From Saprospiraceae bacterium (GTDB lineage: Bacteria > Bacteroidota > Bacteroidia > Chitinophagales > Saprospiraceae), in assembly GCA_020629315.1 (NCBI GenBank), contig JAHDDO010000020.1:1-64000 (forward strand): a stretch of 64,000 nt of DNA, in the 5' to 3' direction. Position 1 is the first letter of the stretch. Every line of letters begins with the position of its first letter. Below are positions 36,008-45,744 of the stretch, in pieces. Under the pieces are notes generated by a model, which was not told where the DNA came from, did no database searches, and was given only the letters and a program-made list of their open reading frames with translations. Both the position numbers and the translations under genes were made by a program.

Positions 36008-39000
36008 CTAGTGTTGAACTTGGAATCTAATATTTTTGATTTCACCATCATCATACAAAACTCTCAAGATATATACACCGTCAATTAATTCGCTGACATC
36101 AACCTTTGTTTGTTCATCACTAAATCTATTCGAACGTATTTTCGAACCTTTTAAATCATAGATTTCAAACAATGACATTGACGTAGAACCCGTACTGTTT
36201 ACATTCAGTATATCATCTGCTGGTGTTGGGAAGACAGTTAACTGCTTATCATCTTCTTCCATTGAGAATAATTGTTGAGCCGGAAGCTCATCATTATCTC
36301 TAGTACCTACTTCTTCCGTTAGGTCTCCAGCACCTGTAACCCAAATGCAATAATCTTCTGTCTCTCCATAAGTAAATGTTTCACATGGACTCGTTGGATA
36401 CGAGCCTATTTTCATAGCTACCCTCATGGTTGTTTCACCATTCCATAAAGTATATGGCATATTTATGTAGCCATTTATATTACCCGTTCCATTTCCATAT
36501 GCTATAAACTCACCTGCATCAAGGTAATCACCATCCATATTGAAATCTATCCAAATCATCCAATATGCGTGATAAATATTATTCGGGAAGCCAGGTGTGA
36601 GACTTACATAAACGCTCTGACCTGGACTGATGGTTGCACATTGGTCCGTATAGTCCCCATATCCTCCATCATCCCATGACGTATTATTCAAATTGGCAAA
36701 TTGAACGTTTTCTATCCAACTTTGACTTGAATTAATACCTCCAGAACTACATTCGCTTTGTACGACAGTAAGATCAAATGAACACGTCGTAGCATTGCCA
36801 CAACCATCGGTTGCTTCATAGCTTATGGTTGTAGTCGTACCTGTCGTAAATACAGAACCACTTGGCGGTCCAGCCGTTTGCGTAACATTAACACAACCAG
36901 GGATTTCCATAATATATTCAAGTGCAGCTGTATTGTACTGATCATTCCAAGTACCATCACTTAACATTTCTACATAGTCCTGAGCCCCATTATAATTGTT
37001 AGGTTGTCCAGGGTACCAGTTAGTATATGTGACAGGCTCATTATTGCACCACTGGAAAACACCTTCTGTACTTTCATCAGATAGGCCAATGTACGCTGAC
37101 TGAATGGTCAAAATATTAGCTAAAAACGCATTTTCTGATGCATTATTTATAGCGGCTAAATAACCGCCATTTGCAATACAAGATGCTTTCGCAGAGTTCC
37201 AAGTTGCTGGTTGTGTCGAACAATAGTAATAGTGGCCATTATGTTCACCCATGTATATAAATCCAGGGATGTAATCTCCTCCACTACAATTCGAACAACA
37301 TGAAGTGGCTTCTGGTGTTTGCCATGTAACAACCATGCCATTATTGTTAGGACAGGTTAAGGTCACATCTTCAGGACACGCAATAGATATTGATGGATTA
37401 ACACATACTTCGAAAGAACAAGTTTGTTCTGGACTACAACCATCATTAGCTTTGTATGTAATGGTCGTACACCCTTCATAGAAGAATGAACCGGATTGAG
37501 GTCCACCTATTTGTGTAACGTGATCACAAGGAATTTCCATAATAAATTCTAAGGCAGCTGTGTTGTATTGGTCATTCCAAGTACCATCACTTAGCATCTC
37601 TACATAGTCTTGCGCACCATTATAGTTATTTGGTTGACCTGGATACCAATTTGTATAGCTCAAATCATCACCGCATACCCATTCAAATTGCCCTTCTACA
37701 TTGGAATCATGTAGGCCTATATAAGCGGACTGAATGGTTAGAATATTGGCAAGGAATGCATTTTCACCTGCAGATCCAATACATGCTAAATGACCACCAT
37801 TTGATTCGCAAATATTTTGTGCACTGTTCCATGTTGATGGTGATGTCGAACAATAATATTGATGTCCATTATACGTACCCATAAAGATAAAGCCAGGGAT
37901 GTATCCACCTCCACAATCATTACAATCACTCTCAAATACGGGTTCATCCCAGGTTACATATGCACCACCATTAGGCCCACAATCAACTGTGATATCCTCA
38001 GGACATTCGAATGTGTTATTGTTGCCTTCTACGGTAACTGTAAAGGAGCACACTGTAACATTGCCACAATCATCCGTTGCCGTGTAAGTTACTGTTGTTG
38101 TTCCAACAGGGAATACAGATCCACTTTGATGTGTAGAGGTGAAGCTGTCAATTCCGCACTCATCAGTGGCACTAGGAGCAACCCAACTGACCGGGGTATT
38201 ACTTCCAGATACGGTAATATCATATGGACATTCCCATATTTCTGGTGCTAGTGCATCACCCAGTGTAATTAATTGTGTACATGTACTTACTAGATCGTAA
38301 TCATCTGGATCTGTGGCTGTCCACGTACGAATAATCTCTTTAGCTCCTGCACAAGGTCCAGTACTAACAATCATATCATTAAAATCTAATAATGGTGGCC
38401 AACAGTCGTCACTAGAAGGTGTTGCTGTAGCGTAACCAGTGATAGATGGGCCATAATTAGATGATGTACATAAGTATGCATTTGAAGGACAAACAAGGTT
38501 TGGCGGTTGAGTACAACCTACTGCGTCACAGGTCAAAATTACATCAAAAGTGCAGATAGCCTCGTTCCCACATGCATCCGTTCCACTATAGCTTACGGTC
38601 GTTGTTCCAACTTGGAAAATATCACCCGGTTCGTGAGTTGAGCTAAGCGTGACGATACTACAATCGTCCGTAAATATAGGTTCAACCCATGTAATGGATT
38701 TAGTACAATCATTACTACTGGTACTCATATATATATCTGCAGGACAATCCCATATTTCTGGAGCATCTTCATCTGCCAATGTGATGGTTTGTGTGCAAGA
38801 ACTTGATAATGAATTGTTATCCATATCTGTAGCGGTCCATGTTCGTTCTACAACTTTACCACCACTACAAGGACCTGTACTAATAATAGCATCACTGTAG
38901 CTAACCATAGGCAGACCACAATCAGGACCTCCTGAATTTGCAGTGGCTTCTCCTGTGATTGATGGACCAAAGGCTACACCTGGACACAGAGTTATGTCCG

Positions 39001-42000
39001 CAGGGCAATAAATACTAGGAGGTGCTTCACAATCTGTACTGTTACATAAAATTGTTATGGTAAAAGAGCATGTTGCCACATTATCACATTCATCAATAGC
39101 TGTATAAGTAACGGTGGTTACTCCTTCACTGAAGGTAGCGCCATTGGCATAGTCCGAACCGAATGAACTCAGGCCACAATTATCTGATGCCGTAGGTTCT
39201 ACCCATGGAACCATTATATCACACCAATCTCCTCCGTCAATGGTGATATCATGAGGGCACATGGTAATGACAGGCGCCACTTCATCTTCTAAAGTTATCA
39301 TCTGTACACAACTTGCCACCAAGTTCTCATCATCAGGGTCAGTGGCAAACCAGGTTCGTTCAATGAGGTGAGAGGAACCACATCCATCTGTAGATAAGAT
39401 AACATCCGTAAAAGTTATGATCGGCTCTCCACAAGATACATCTGGCCCTTCTGCTAAAGTATATCCTGTGTTACTAGGATCAATGGAACCATCTGGACAT
39501 ATTGTAATGTCATCAGCGCAATCCGTTATTATTGGTGGCTGAGAACAAATACCTGCATTTGTACATAATACGGTTATATCAAAGCTTTCTACGCTTTCAT
39601 TTCCACAATTGTCAATGGCAGTATACGTAACTGTCGTAGTACCCTGCTCGAATTCATCTCCGGAACTGTGCGTTGCGCTTACACTATACCCACCACAATT
39701 ATCCATGATGGTTGGTTCGGTCCAACTGGCTATAACAGGGCAATATGTGTCACTTACTGTTATATCATACAACTCTGTAATATTAGGACCTTCTAAATCT
39801 TCTAATGTAATAAATTGGAAGCATCCGCTATACAAACTAGCATCGTTAGGATCTTCTGCTTTCCATGTTCGTTTTATATGTATTTGGCCATCACACGGAC
39901 CGGTAGAAATAGTTTCATCGTTATAGCTAATAACTGGAGCATCACAACCTTCTAAAGAACTAGCACTGGCCATACCTGTTATTGATGGGTCTAATGAAGA
40001 CCCTGGACAAGCTGTAAAGTTGGCCGGACAGTTTATACTAGGAGGTGTATTACAAATGCACTCTACGGTTACAGAGAAGGTATAATTACTCTGATTTCCA
40101 CAATTATCAGTGGCTGTGTAATTTACAATAGTAAGACCTTCATTGAAGGAATCACCTGGTTCGTGCGATGATGTGAGACTATATAAACCGCAATCATCCG
40201 TTGCATTAGGCACTGTCCAATTTACGTTGGCGGAACATCCTGAGCCACTAGATTCTACTGTAATATCATTAGGGACATTGGAAAACACAGGTACTTTATT
40301 ATCTCTAAGTTTAATGATTTGCTTACAAGTAGTACTAATACCAAATTCTGTGTCCGTTACCTTCCATTGTCTGCGTATTTTAATTTCTCCTTCGCAAGGA
40401 CCGACCGTTAATATTTTATCTGAATAGGTAACTACAAGCGGCCCACAGCCTGTTCCTGAAACTATCGTAGGTTCTCCTGTTCTTATCGGATCTGTAGAGG
40501 TATTGGGACAGCCTACAAACATTGGAGGACAGATCAATTCAGGTGGATTATCGCAAGAACAATTGACTGTTATGTCAAAGGTGTAAATCTTGAAATTGCC
40601 ACAATCATCCGTGACAGTATAGCTTACTTCTGTGACTCCATTCGGGAATGAATCACCCGGTTCGTGCGTACTTGTCACATTAGCTACATTACAATTATCA
40701 TATGCATTAGGTGGTGTCCATGAAACAGGAACTAGACAATCATATCCTTCGCCTGAAACTGTTATATTCCCTGGAACCTGACCAAACCAAGGGTCTTGAT
40801 CATCTGATAATTTTATAATCTGCTTGCAATTTGAAAATAAAGCAGGATTATTAGGATCTTGAGCTCTCCACATTCTTCTTATTTTGAAGCCATCCTCACA
40901 TGGTTCGTTAGACAAAATTACATCTGAATATGTGACCACAGGATCTGCACATCCACTACCCGTTAACACTGTTGGGTAGCCTGTGTTGGAGGGGTCAGTC
41001 GACGCACCAACGCAAGCTGAAAATTTAGGAGGACAAGTAATTTCTGGAGCTTCATTGCAATAGCATTCGACTGTAACGTTAAAACTGCATGTTGCAATAC
41101 TACCACATGCATCTACAGCTGTATAGATAATGGGTGTTGACCCTTCTGTAAATACGTCTCCTGGGTTATAATTTGAATAAAAATCTTCTACTTTGCAATT
41201 GTCGCTAGCTATAGGTGCTACCCATGAAACAGTAGTTGAACAATCAGGTCCGCTGCTGTTCACTGTTATATCAGATGGGCAATTGCTCCAAGATGGATCT
41301 TCAAGGTCTTGTAAATTGATTAATTGGGTACAGGAGGCATCTAAATCTGGATTGCCTGGATATGATACAGTCCAAATTCTTTCGTATTTGGCTTGCTCTG
41401 AACAAGGCCCGCTTGAAATTAGAATATCTTCATAGCTTACATTTGGTAAATCACAGTCGGTACTAAACCCTATCTCAGGTTCACCGGCAATACTAGGACC
41501 ATATGGTTCACCAGGACATGTTATAAAATTGTCAGGGCATGAAATAGTTAATGGCTCAGAACATTCGCAAACCACAGTAGCTTGGAAACTTGTTGTAAAG
41601 CTTAAACCACAAGCATCTTGCCCTGTATATTGAATAGTATAACTGCCTTCATCGAATATATCTCCAGGTTCATAGTTAGAACTAACTGAACTTAGTTCAC
41701 AATTATCACCCCCAATTGGAGGTGTCCAAGTTATAGGCGTTAAACAATTATTTGAAGGATTTGCAAAAACGGTTATATCGCTAGGCACATTGCTAAAGAA
41801 TGGCACGACAACATCATCAATAGTTATGGTTTGAATACAACTAGAGTTTAAGTTTGAATTATCTGGATCTGTAGCTGTCCAAGTACGAGCAATTTCTTTA
41901 GCATCAGAACAATTTCCACTAGATAATCCAGAAATTTCGTCACTACTTGTTATTATTGGTTGTTCACAATCTGGACTGCCTGGATCGCCTGTTGCAGGGG

Positions 42001-42733
42001 TTAGGTCATTTGGGAGATAAGGTTCATCTACACAAATGGTAATATCTTCTGGACATTTCACAAGCGGCGCATCATAACAACATGAGCCAATAACACTTAC
42101 TGTGAAGCTACATTCATCAAATAAATCACAATCATCTACAGCCATATAATCTACCTCAGTATCTCCAAAAGGAAATTCATCACCTGGATAATGGGATTGA
42201 AGTACGGAAGTGACTCCGCAATTATCTGTTGCAATAGGCTCTACCCAAGTAGCCGAATAATCGCAACCATTATTTGATAGATCTATTGTAATATCCTCAG
42301 GGCAATCCCAATATTCTGGGGCCTCGGTATCTTCTAAAAAAATTGTTTGGGTACATGTGGCAATTAGCCACGGAGAGGAGTTGTCTGGATATTCAGCTGT
42401 CCAAGTCCTTTTGATGATCATCTCACAAGGAAAATCTTGCATAATTTGATCAGAATACGTCACAATCGGTTGTGGACAATCAGGGTCACCGGGTTCCGCT
42501 GTTGACCATCCTGTAATATCTGGGTCCGTTCCATCGGAAGGGCAACCGAAATACGCAGCTGCACAATTTAAAATGGGTGCAACATAGCATCCTTCCGGAG
42601 CACTATTCATTGCACTATTCTCACTTAAAGCTTCTTCAACATGACTTCCGAATAAATCGAATGACATTGACATACACAATAGAAAGCAAAAGCCTGCTGA
42701 AGCACTTCTAAGTAGAAATGAGTTCATAGCCAT
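36008..42733 (-). CDS. Giant HYR-repeat T9SS adhesin with two C-type lectin domains and GEVED domain
   Basis: A 2241-residue secreted protein. After an N-terminal signal segment come nine modules of about 185 residues. Each has a Cys-rich half (xxTGxxxx...P.VTYSD.I..GPC, RTWTATDPD, SC.Q.ITL.D) and a HYR half (CP.DITV, W..P.ATDNC, TS.H.PGD.F..GTTTVTYTATD.CGN...CSF.VTV). Two more HYR domains each carry an inserted C-type lectin-like domain (PGFIFMG...WNSA...NWYPGQPNNYNG). A GEVED domain (DFNMDGDYLDAGEF) and a type A sorting domain end the protein. It is predicted to be exported by the T9SS and to act in adhesion or glycan binding. It is monocistronic, with its own terminator. Confidence 0.88.
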   Translation of the reverse strand: MAMNSFLLRSASAGFCFLLCMSMSFDLFGSHVEEALSENSAMNSAPEGCYVAPILNCAAAYFGCPSDGTDPDITGWSTAEPGDPDCPQPIVTYSDQIMQDFPCEMIIKRTWTAEYPDNSSPWLIATCTQTIFLEDTEAPEYWDCPEDITIDLSNNGCDYSATWVEPIATDNCGVTSVLQSHYPGDEFPFGDTEVDYMAVDDCDLFDECSFTVSVIGSCCYDAPLVKCPEDITICVDEPYLPNDLTPATGDPGSPDCEQPIITSSDEISGLSSGNCSDAKEIARTWTATDPDNSNLNSSCIQTITIDDVVVPFFSNVPSDITVFANPSNNCLTPITWTPPIGGDNCELSSVSSNYEPGDIFDEGSYTIQYTGQDACGLSFTTSFQATVVCECSEPLTISCPDNFITCPGEPYGPSIAGEPEIGFSTDCDLPNVSYEDILISSGPCSEQAKYERIWTVSYPGNPDLDASCTQLINLQDLEDPSWSNCPSDITVNSSGPDCSTTVSWVAPIASDNCKVEDFYSNYNPGDVFTEGSTPIIYTAVDACGSIATCSFNVTVECYCNEAPEITCPPKFSACVGASTDPSNTGYPTVLTGSGCADPVVTYSDVILSNEPCEDGFKIRRMWRAQDPNNPALFSNCKQIIKLSDDQDPWFGQVPGNITVSGEGYDCLVPVSWTPPNAYDNCNVANVTSTHEPGDSFPNGVTEVSYTVTDDCGNFKIYTFDITVNCSCDNPPELICPPMFVGCPNTSTDPIRTGEPTIVSGTGCGPLVVTYSDKILTVGPCEGEIKIRRQWKVTDTEFGISTTCKQIIKLRDNKVPVFSNVPNDITVESSGSGCSANVNWTVPNATDDCGLYSLTSSHEPGDSFNEGLTIVNYTATDNCGNQSNYTFSVTVECICNTPPSINCPANFTACPGSSLDPSITGMASASSLEGCDAPVISYNDETISTGPCDGQIHIKRTWKAEDPNDASLYSGCFQFITLEDLEGPNITELYDITVSDTYCPVIASWTEPTIMDNCGGYSVSATHSSGDEFEQGTTTVTYTAIDNCGNESVESFDITVLCTNAGICSQPPIITDCADDITICPDGSIDPSNTGYTLAEGPDVSCGEPIITFTDVILSTDGCGSSHLIERTWFATDPDDENLVASCVQMITLEDEVAPVITMCPHDITIDGGDWCDIMVPWVEPTASDNCGLSSFGSDYANGATFSEGVTTVTYTAIDECDNVATCSFTITILCNSTDCEAPPSIYCPADITLCPGVAFGPSITGEATANSGGPDCGLPMVSYSDAIISTGPCSGGKVVERTWTATDMDNNSLSSSCTQTITLADEDAPEIWDCPADIYMSTSSNDCTKSITWVEPIFTDDCSIVTLSSTHEPGDIFQVGTTTVSYSGTDACGNEAICTFDVILTCDAVGCTQPPNLVCPSNAYLCTSSNYGPSITGYATATPSSDDCWPPLLDFNDMIVSTGPCAGAKEIIRTWTATDPDDYDLVSTCTQLITLGDALAPEIWECPYDITVSGSNTPVSWVAPSATDECGIDSFTSTHQSGSVFPVGTTTVTYTATDDCGNVTVCSFTVTVEGNNNTFECPEDITVDCGPNGGAYVTWDEPVFESDCNDCGGGYIPGFIFMGTYNGHQYYCSTSPSTWNSAQNICESNGGHLACIGSAGENAFLANILTIQSAYIGLHDSNVEGQFEWVCGDDLSYTNWYPGQPNNYNGAQDYVEMLSDGTWNDQYNTAALEFIMEIPCDHVTQIGGPQSGSFFYEGCTTITYKANDGCSPEQTCSFEVCVNPSISIACPEDVTLTCPNNNGMVVTWQTPEATSCCSNCSGGDYIPGFIYMGEHNGHYYYCSTQPATWNSAKASCIANGGYLAAINNASENAFLANILTIQSAYIGLSDESTEGVFQWCNNEPVTYTNWYPGQPNNYNGAQDYVEMLSDGTWNDQYNTAALEYIMEIPGCVNVTQTAGPPSGSVFTTGTTTTISYEATDGCGNATTCSFDLTVVQSECSSGGINSSQSWIENVQFANLNNTSWDDGGYGDYTDQCATISPGQSVYVSLTPGFPNNIYHAYWMIWIDFNMDGDYLDAGEFIAYGNGTGNINGYINMPYTLWNGETTMRVAMKIGSYPTSPCETFTYGETEDYCIWVTGAGDLTEEVGTRDNDELPAQQLFSMEEDDKQLTVFPTPADDILNVNSTGSTSMSLFEIYDLKGSKIRSNRFSDEQTKVDVSELIDGVYILRVLYDDGEIKNIRFQVQH
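36900..37660 (-). repeat. Duplicated C-type lectin domain segment inside the HYR gene
   Basis: Two copies, at about 36910-37290 and 37530-37910, encode nearly the same lectin domain. A 37-residue core from YTNWYPG to AALE is identical in both proteins while the DNA differs at about 19 of 111 positions by eye, all synonymous. Confidence 0.8.
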
Positions 42734-42816
42734 AAATTTTTAATTAATATTATCTTCAAACAGCGATGTAAGGTGTAGTCTAAACAGGAATTATTTGTTG
42801 TTTTTTCGGATATGTA

Positions 42817-42873
42817 AGAACCCCTGTTCTGTGGTTCTCATGTTCTATACGAATGAGAGGAGCAGAATGCTCC
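42817..42873 (+). promoter_or_regulatory. Two hairpins in the leader of the peptide-binding lipoprotein gene
   Basis: AGAACC (42817-42822) pairs with GGTTCT (42833-42838), and GGAGCA (42859-42864) pairs with TGCTCC (42868-42873) across a GAA loop. Both lie between the divergent HYR gene and the GTG at 42892. A regulatory role is inferred. Confidence 0.35.
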
Positions 42874-42891
42874 TTCAAAAAATCATAAGAA

Positions 42892-44532
42892 GTGTTAAAA
42901 TTTTCAAGATCTAGTCAAATAAGTGTTCAAATTCGGGCTTTAAAAAGGCCCTTATTCAAGATATTGGTATGTGTACTTGTATTGTTCCATTACGCATGTA
43001 CTGAGGACGAAGTGGCTGATAAAGTCTTCAAATACAATCAAATTAACCCTATAACCTCCTTGGATCCTGCATTCGCAAAGTCTCAAAATAATATCTGGGC
43101 TTGTCACCACATCTACAATAATCTTGTGCGATTTGATAGTGAATTAAATGTAATCCCAGATCTTGCTAAATCATGGAATATCTCCGAAAATGGTTTAGTG
43201 TACACGTTTACATTAAAGGATAGTATTTTCTTCCATCAAAATGAGTGTTTCTCTGGAAATACAGCACATCAGCTTGACGCAAAAGATGTAGTCTACAGCT
43301 TGAAAAGACTAAATGATCCAAAGGTGAAATCCCCAGGATCTTGGTTGTTAAAAGATAAGCTAGCAGATAGTGGTATACAGGCTTTGGATAATAAAACAAT
43401 TGAGATAAGATTACAAACCACTTTTGCTCCTTTCTTGTCCTTATTAGCAAATCAATATTGTGCCATTATTCCTAAGGAAGCCGTTGATTTTTATGGAGCT
43501 AGATTTAGATCTAACCCTGTAGGTACAGGTCCTTATAAGTTAAAACGATGGTTGGAAAATGAGGCCATGTTTTTGAGTCGGAATACTATGTACTTCGACA
43601 AAAAGCCAGATGCAGAAGGTATTAAGATTAGTTTTATGACTGATCGAAAAATGGCGTATTTAGAATTGTTGAATGAAAACGTAGATTTGGTATCTGGGCT
43701 AGAATCATCTTTTCTACATAAATTACTAGATAAGGAAGGCAATTTGCGAACTGAGAATGAGGCTGCCATAGATTTTGTAAAATCGCCATATCTGAACACA
43801 GAATACATCGGGATGAACTATCAAAAACCTGATGCTCATCCTTTATTAAAAGAAAAACGATTCAGACAAGCACTTAATTTCGGTTTAGATAAAAAGCTTA
43901 TGTTGCAAACATTACGTAGCAATGTTGGGCAGGCAGCAAATAAAGGGATTATACCGGCTGGATTGCCTTCCCATGCTTATACACCTGAAGGATATTCCTT
44001 TAATAGAAGTAAAGCGCTTTCATTAATAAATCAACTGCAATCCGAAGGGTTTTCCATAGATGAACCCATAACTATTTCTACCAATGCCGATTACCTAGAC
44101 TTGGTAACCTTTGCAGCCAAACAATGGGAGAGCTTGGGTTTAACTTGTAATATAGATGTTTTTGAAAGTGCTATTTTAAGAGAAAACATGAGAGCTGGAA
44201 CTGTAGATATGTTTAGGGCTTCTTGGATCGCCGATTATCCTGATGGAGAAAATTTTCTTTGTCTATTTTACGGAGATAATCCAGCTCCGCCTAATTATAC
44301 TAGATATAGTAATCCAAAATTTGACACCTTGTATAAAAAGGCCTCAAGCACTACAGATAATGCGGAACGATTTTTAATGTACGCCGAATTAGAAAAGATG
44401 ATTATTGAAGATGCACCAGTTATATTTTTGTTCTATGACCAATCCTCGATTTTTACATCCAAAAAAGTAGCCCATTTAGAAACCAATGCCTTGAATCTTT
44501 TAGAACTTGAAAAGCTGAATTTGAATTACTGA
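42892..44532 (+). CDS. Family 5 peptide-binding (DppA/OppA-like) lipoprotein
   Basis: A 546-residue solute-binding protein of ABC importers. The N-terminus has basic residues, a hydrophobic core (LFKILVCVLVLFHYAC) and a cysteine at 36, so it is probably a lipoprotein, though the lipobox HYAC is not ideal. Family 5 signatures include ITSLDPAFAKSQNNIWACHHIYNNLVRF, WNISENGLVYTFTLKDSIFFH, NPVGTGPYKLKRW and the C-terminal WIADYPDGENFLCLFYGDN. The start is GTG; no ATG precedes the hydrophobic core. The matching double ATPase may be the gene at 14582, and permeases are not in the window. The 3' end overlaps pgk by 7 bp, converging. Confidence 0.88.
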   Translation: MLKFSRSSQISVQIRALKRPLFKILVCVLVLFHYACTEDEVADKVFKYNQINPITSLDPAFAKSQNNIWACHHIYNNLVRFDSELNVIPDLAKSWNISENGLVYTFTLKDSIFFHQNECFSGNTAHQLDAKDVVYSLKRLNDPKVKSPGSWLLKDKLADSGIQALDNKTIEIRLQTTFAPFLSLLANQYCAIIPKEAVDFYGARFRSNPVGTGPYKLKRWLENEAMFLSRNTMYFDKKPDAEGIKISFMTDRKMAYLELLNENVDLVSGLESSFLHKLLDKEGNLRTENEAAIDFVKSPYLNTEYIGMNYQKPDAHPLLKEKRFRQALNFGLDKKLMLQTLRSNVGQAANKGIIPAGLPSHAYTPEGYSFNRSKALSLINQLQSEGFSIDEPITISTNADYLDLVTFAAKQWESLGLTCNIDVFESAILRENMRAGTVDMFRASWIADYPDGENFLCLFYGDNPAPPNYTRYSNPKFDTLYKKASSTTDNAERFLMYAELEKMIIEDAPVIFLFYDQSSIFTSKKVAHLETNALNLLELEKLNLNY

Positions 44533-45728
44533 TCTTCAGCCTCAATGGCTTGAATACCAGGTAACTTTTTGCCTTCTAAGAATTCTAGCATCGCTCCACC
44601 TCCCGTAGAAATAAAGCTTATTTGATCACTAACACCACTTGCTTTTACTGCAGCTACGGAGTCACCCCCTCCGACCAGACTATAGGCATTACATTGAGCT
44701 ATAGCTTTTGCAATTTCCATAGAGCCGTGCGCAAAAGCTTCCATTTCAAAGACTCCTAGTGGGCCATTCCAAATAATAGTTCCTGCTCCTTCTATAGCTT
44801 TTTTTATTTTCTGAATGGCCATTGGACCAACATCCAAGCCCATCCAGCCATCTGGGATATTCATGCTATCCACTATTTTTGTATTAGCATTAGGTTTAAA
44901 ATCATCTGCTATAACTGAATCTTCTGGTAGTATAAATTCGACATTATAATCGCTCGCTTTATCTAACAGATCTCCGGCCAATTCAATGTGACTATCTTCA
45001 CACAAGGAATTTCCAATATTTCCTTCTTTATATTTGAAGAAGGTGTAACTCATGCCGCCTCCGATAACGATGGTGTCCGCAAAATCCATGAAGCGACTAA
45101 TCAACTGTATCTTATCACTTACTTTCGCGCCACCAAAAATAGCTACACAAGGTCGTGCTGGACTTTTCATCACTTTTTGGGCGTTGTCCATTTCTGCCTC
45201 CATCAAAAGACCAAAACTCCTATTCTCTTTCTTAAAGAAGCGCGCCACTGTCGCAGTGCTGGCATGTGCTCTATGTGCAGCACCAAACGCATCATTTATA
45301 TATATGTCTCCATGCTTGGATAATTTAGCAGCAAACTCAAGGTCTCCGTCTTTCTCTTCTTTATAGAAACGCGTATTTTCTAAAAGGATCACTTCGCCAG
45401 GTGACATGTTTTGGGTCGCACGCAATGCATTTTCTCCAATACAATCATTAATAAATGTTACCTGAACATCTAATTTTTGACTTAAATAGGGTACAACATG
45501 CTTAAGAGTAAATCGAGTCTTGTCAATACTGCCATCCTCCTTTCTTTTCTTTTGAGGCCTGCCAAAATGAGCCATAAGAATTAGGGAACCACCCATCTCT
45601 AGAAGTTTCCGTAAGGTGGGCAAACTTCTGTCAATGCGTGTGGTATCTGTAATTTCAAAATGCTCATTGAGAGGGACATTATAATCCACTCTGACTAATA
45701 CTCTTTTACCTTCAACATTTGTTATCAT
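44526..45728 (-). CDS. pgk: Phosphoglycerate kinase
   Basis: A 400-residue glycolytic enzyme converting 1,3-bisphosphoglycerate plus ADP to 3-phosphoglycerate plus ATP. It begins with GKRVLVRVDYNVPLNE, has LMAHFGRP, LLENTRFYKEEKDGD, the FGGAKVSDKI block and the C-terminal GGGDSVAAV nucleotide-binding motif. It begins 16 bp after the gap stop codon, so gap-pgk form an operon driven from the promoter at 46779-46811. Confidence 0.97.
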   Translation of the reverse strand: MITNVEGKRVLVRVDYNVPLNEHFEITDTTRIDRSLPTLRKLLEMGGSLILMAHFGRPQKKRKEDGSIDKTRFTLKHVVPYLSQKLDVQVTFINDCIGENALRATQNMSPGEVILLENTRFYKEEKDGDLEFAAKLSKHGDIYINDAFGAAHRAHASTATVARFFKKENRSFGLLMEAEMDNAQKVMKSPARPCVAIFGGAKVSDKIQLISRFMDFADTIVIGGGMSYTFFKYKEGNIGNSLCEDSHIELAGDLLDKASDYNVEFILPEDSVIADDFKPNANTKIVDSMNIPDGWMGLDVGPMAIQKIKKAIEGAGTIIWNGPLGVFEMEAFAHGSMEIAKAIAQCNAYSLVGGGDSVAAVKASGVSDQISFISTGGGAMLEFLEGKKLPGIQAIEAEDQ

Positions 45729-45744
45729 ACAATTTTTTTTAAGA

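Noticed and set aside
37859-38251. 130-residue plus-strand reading frame opposite the HYR gene
   Set aside because: Antisense to a repetitive coding region; the composition is explained by the HYR codons and there is no initiation context.
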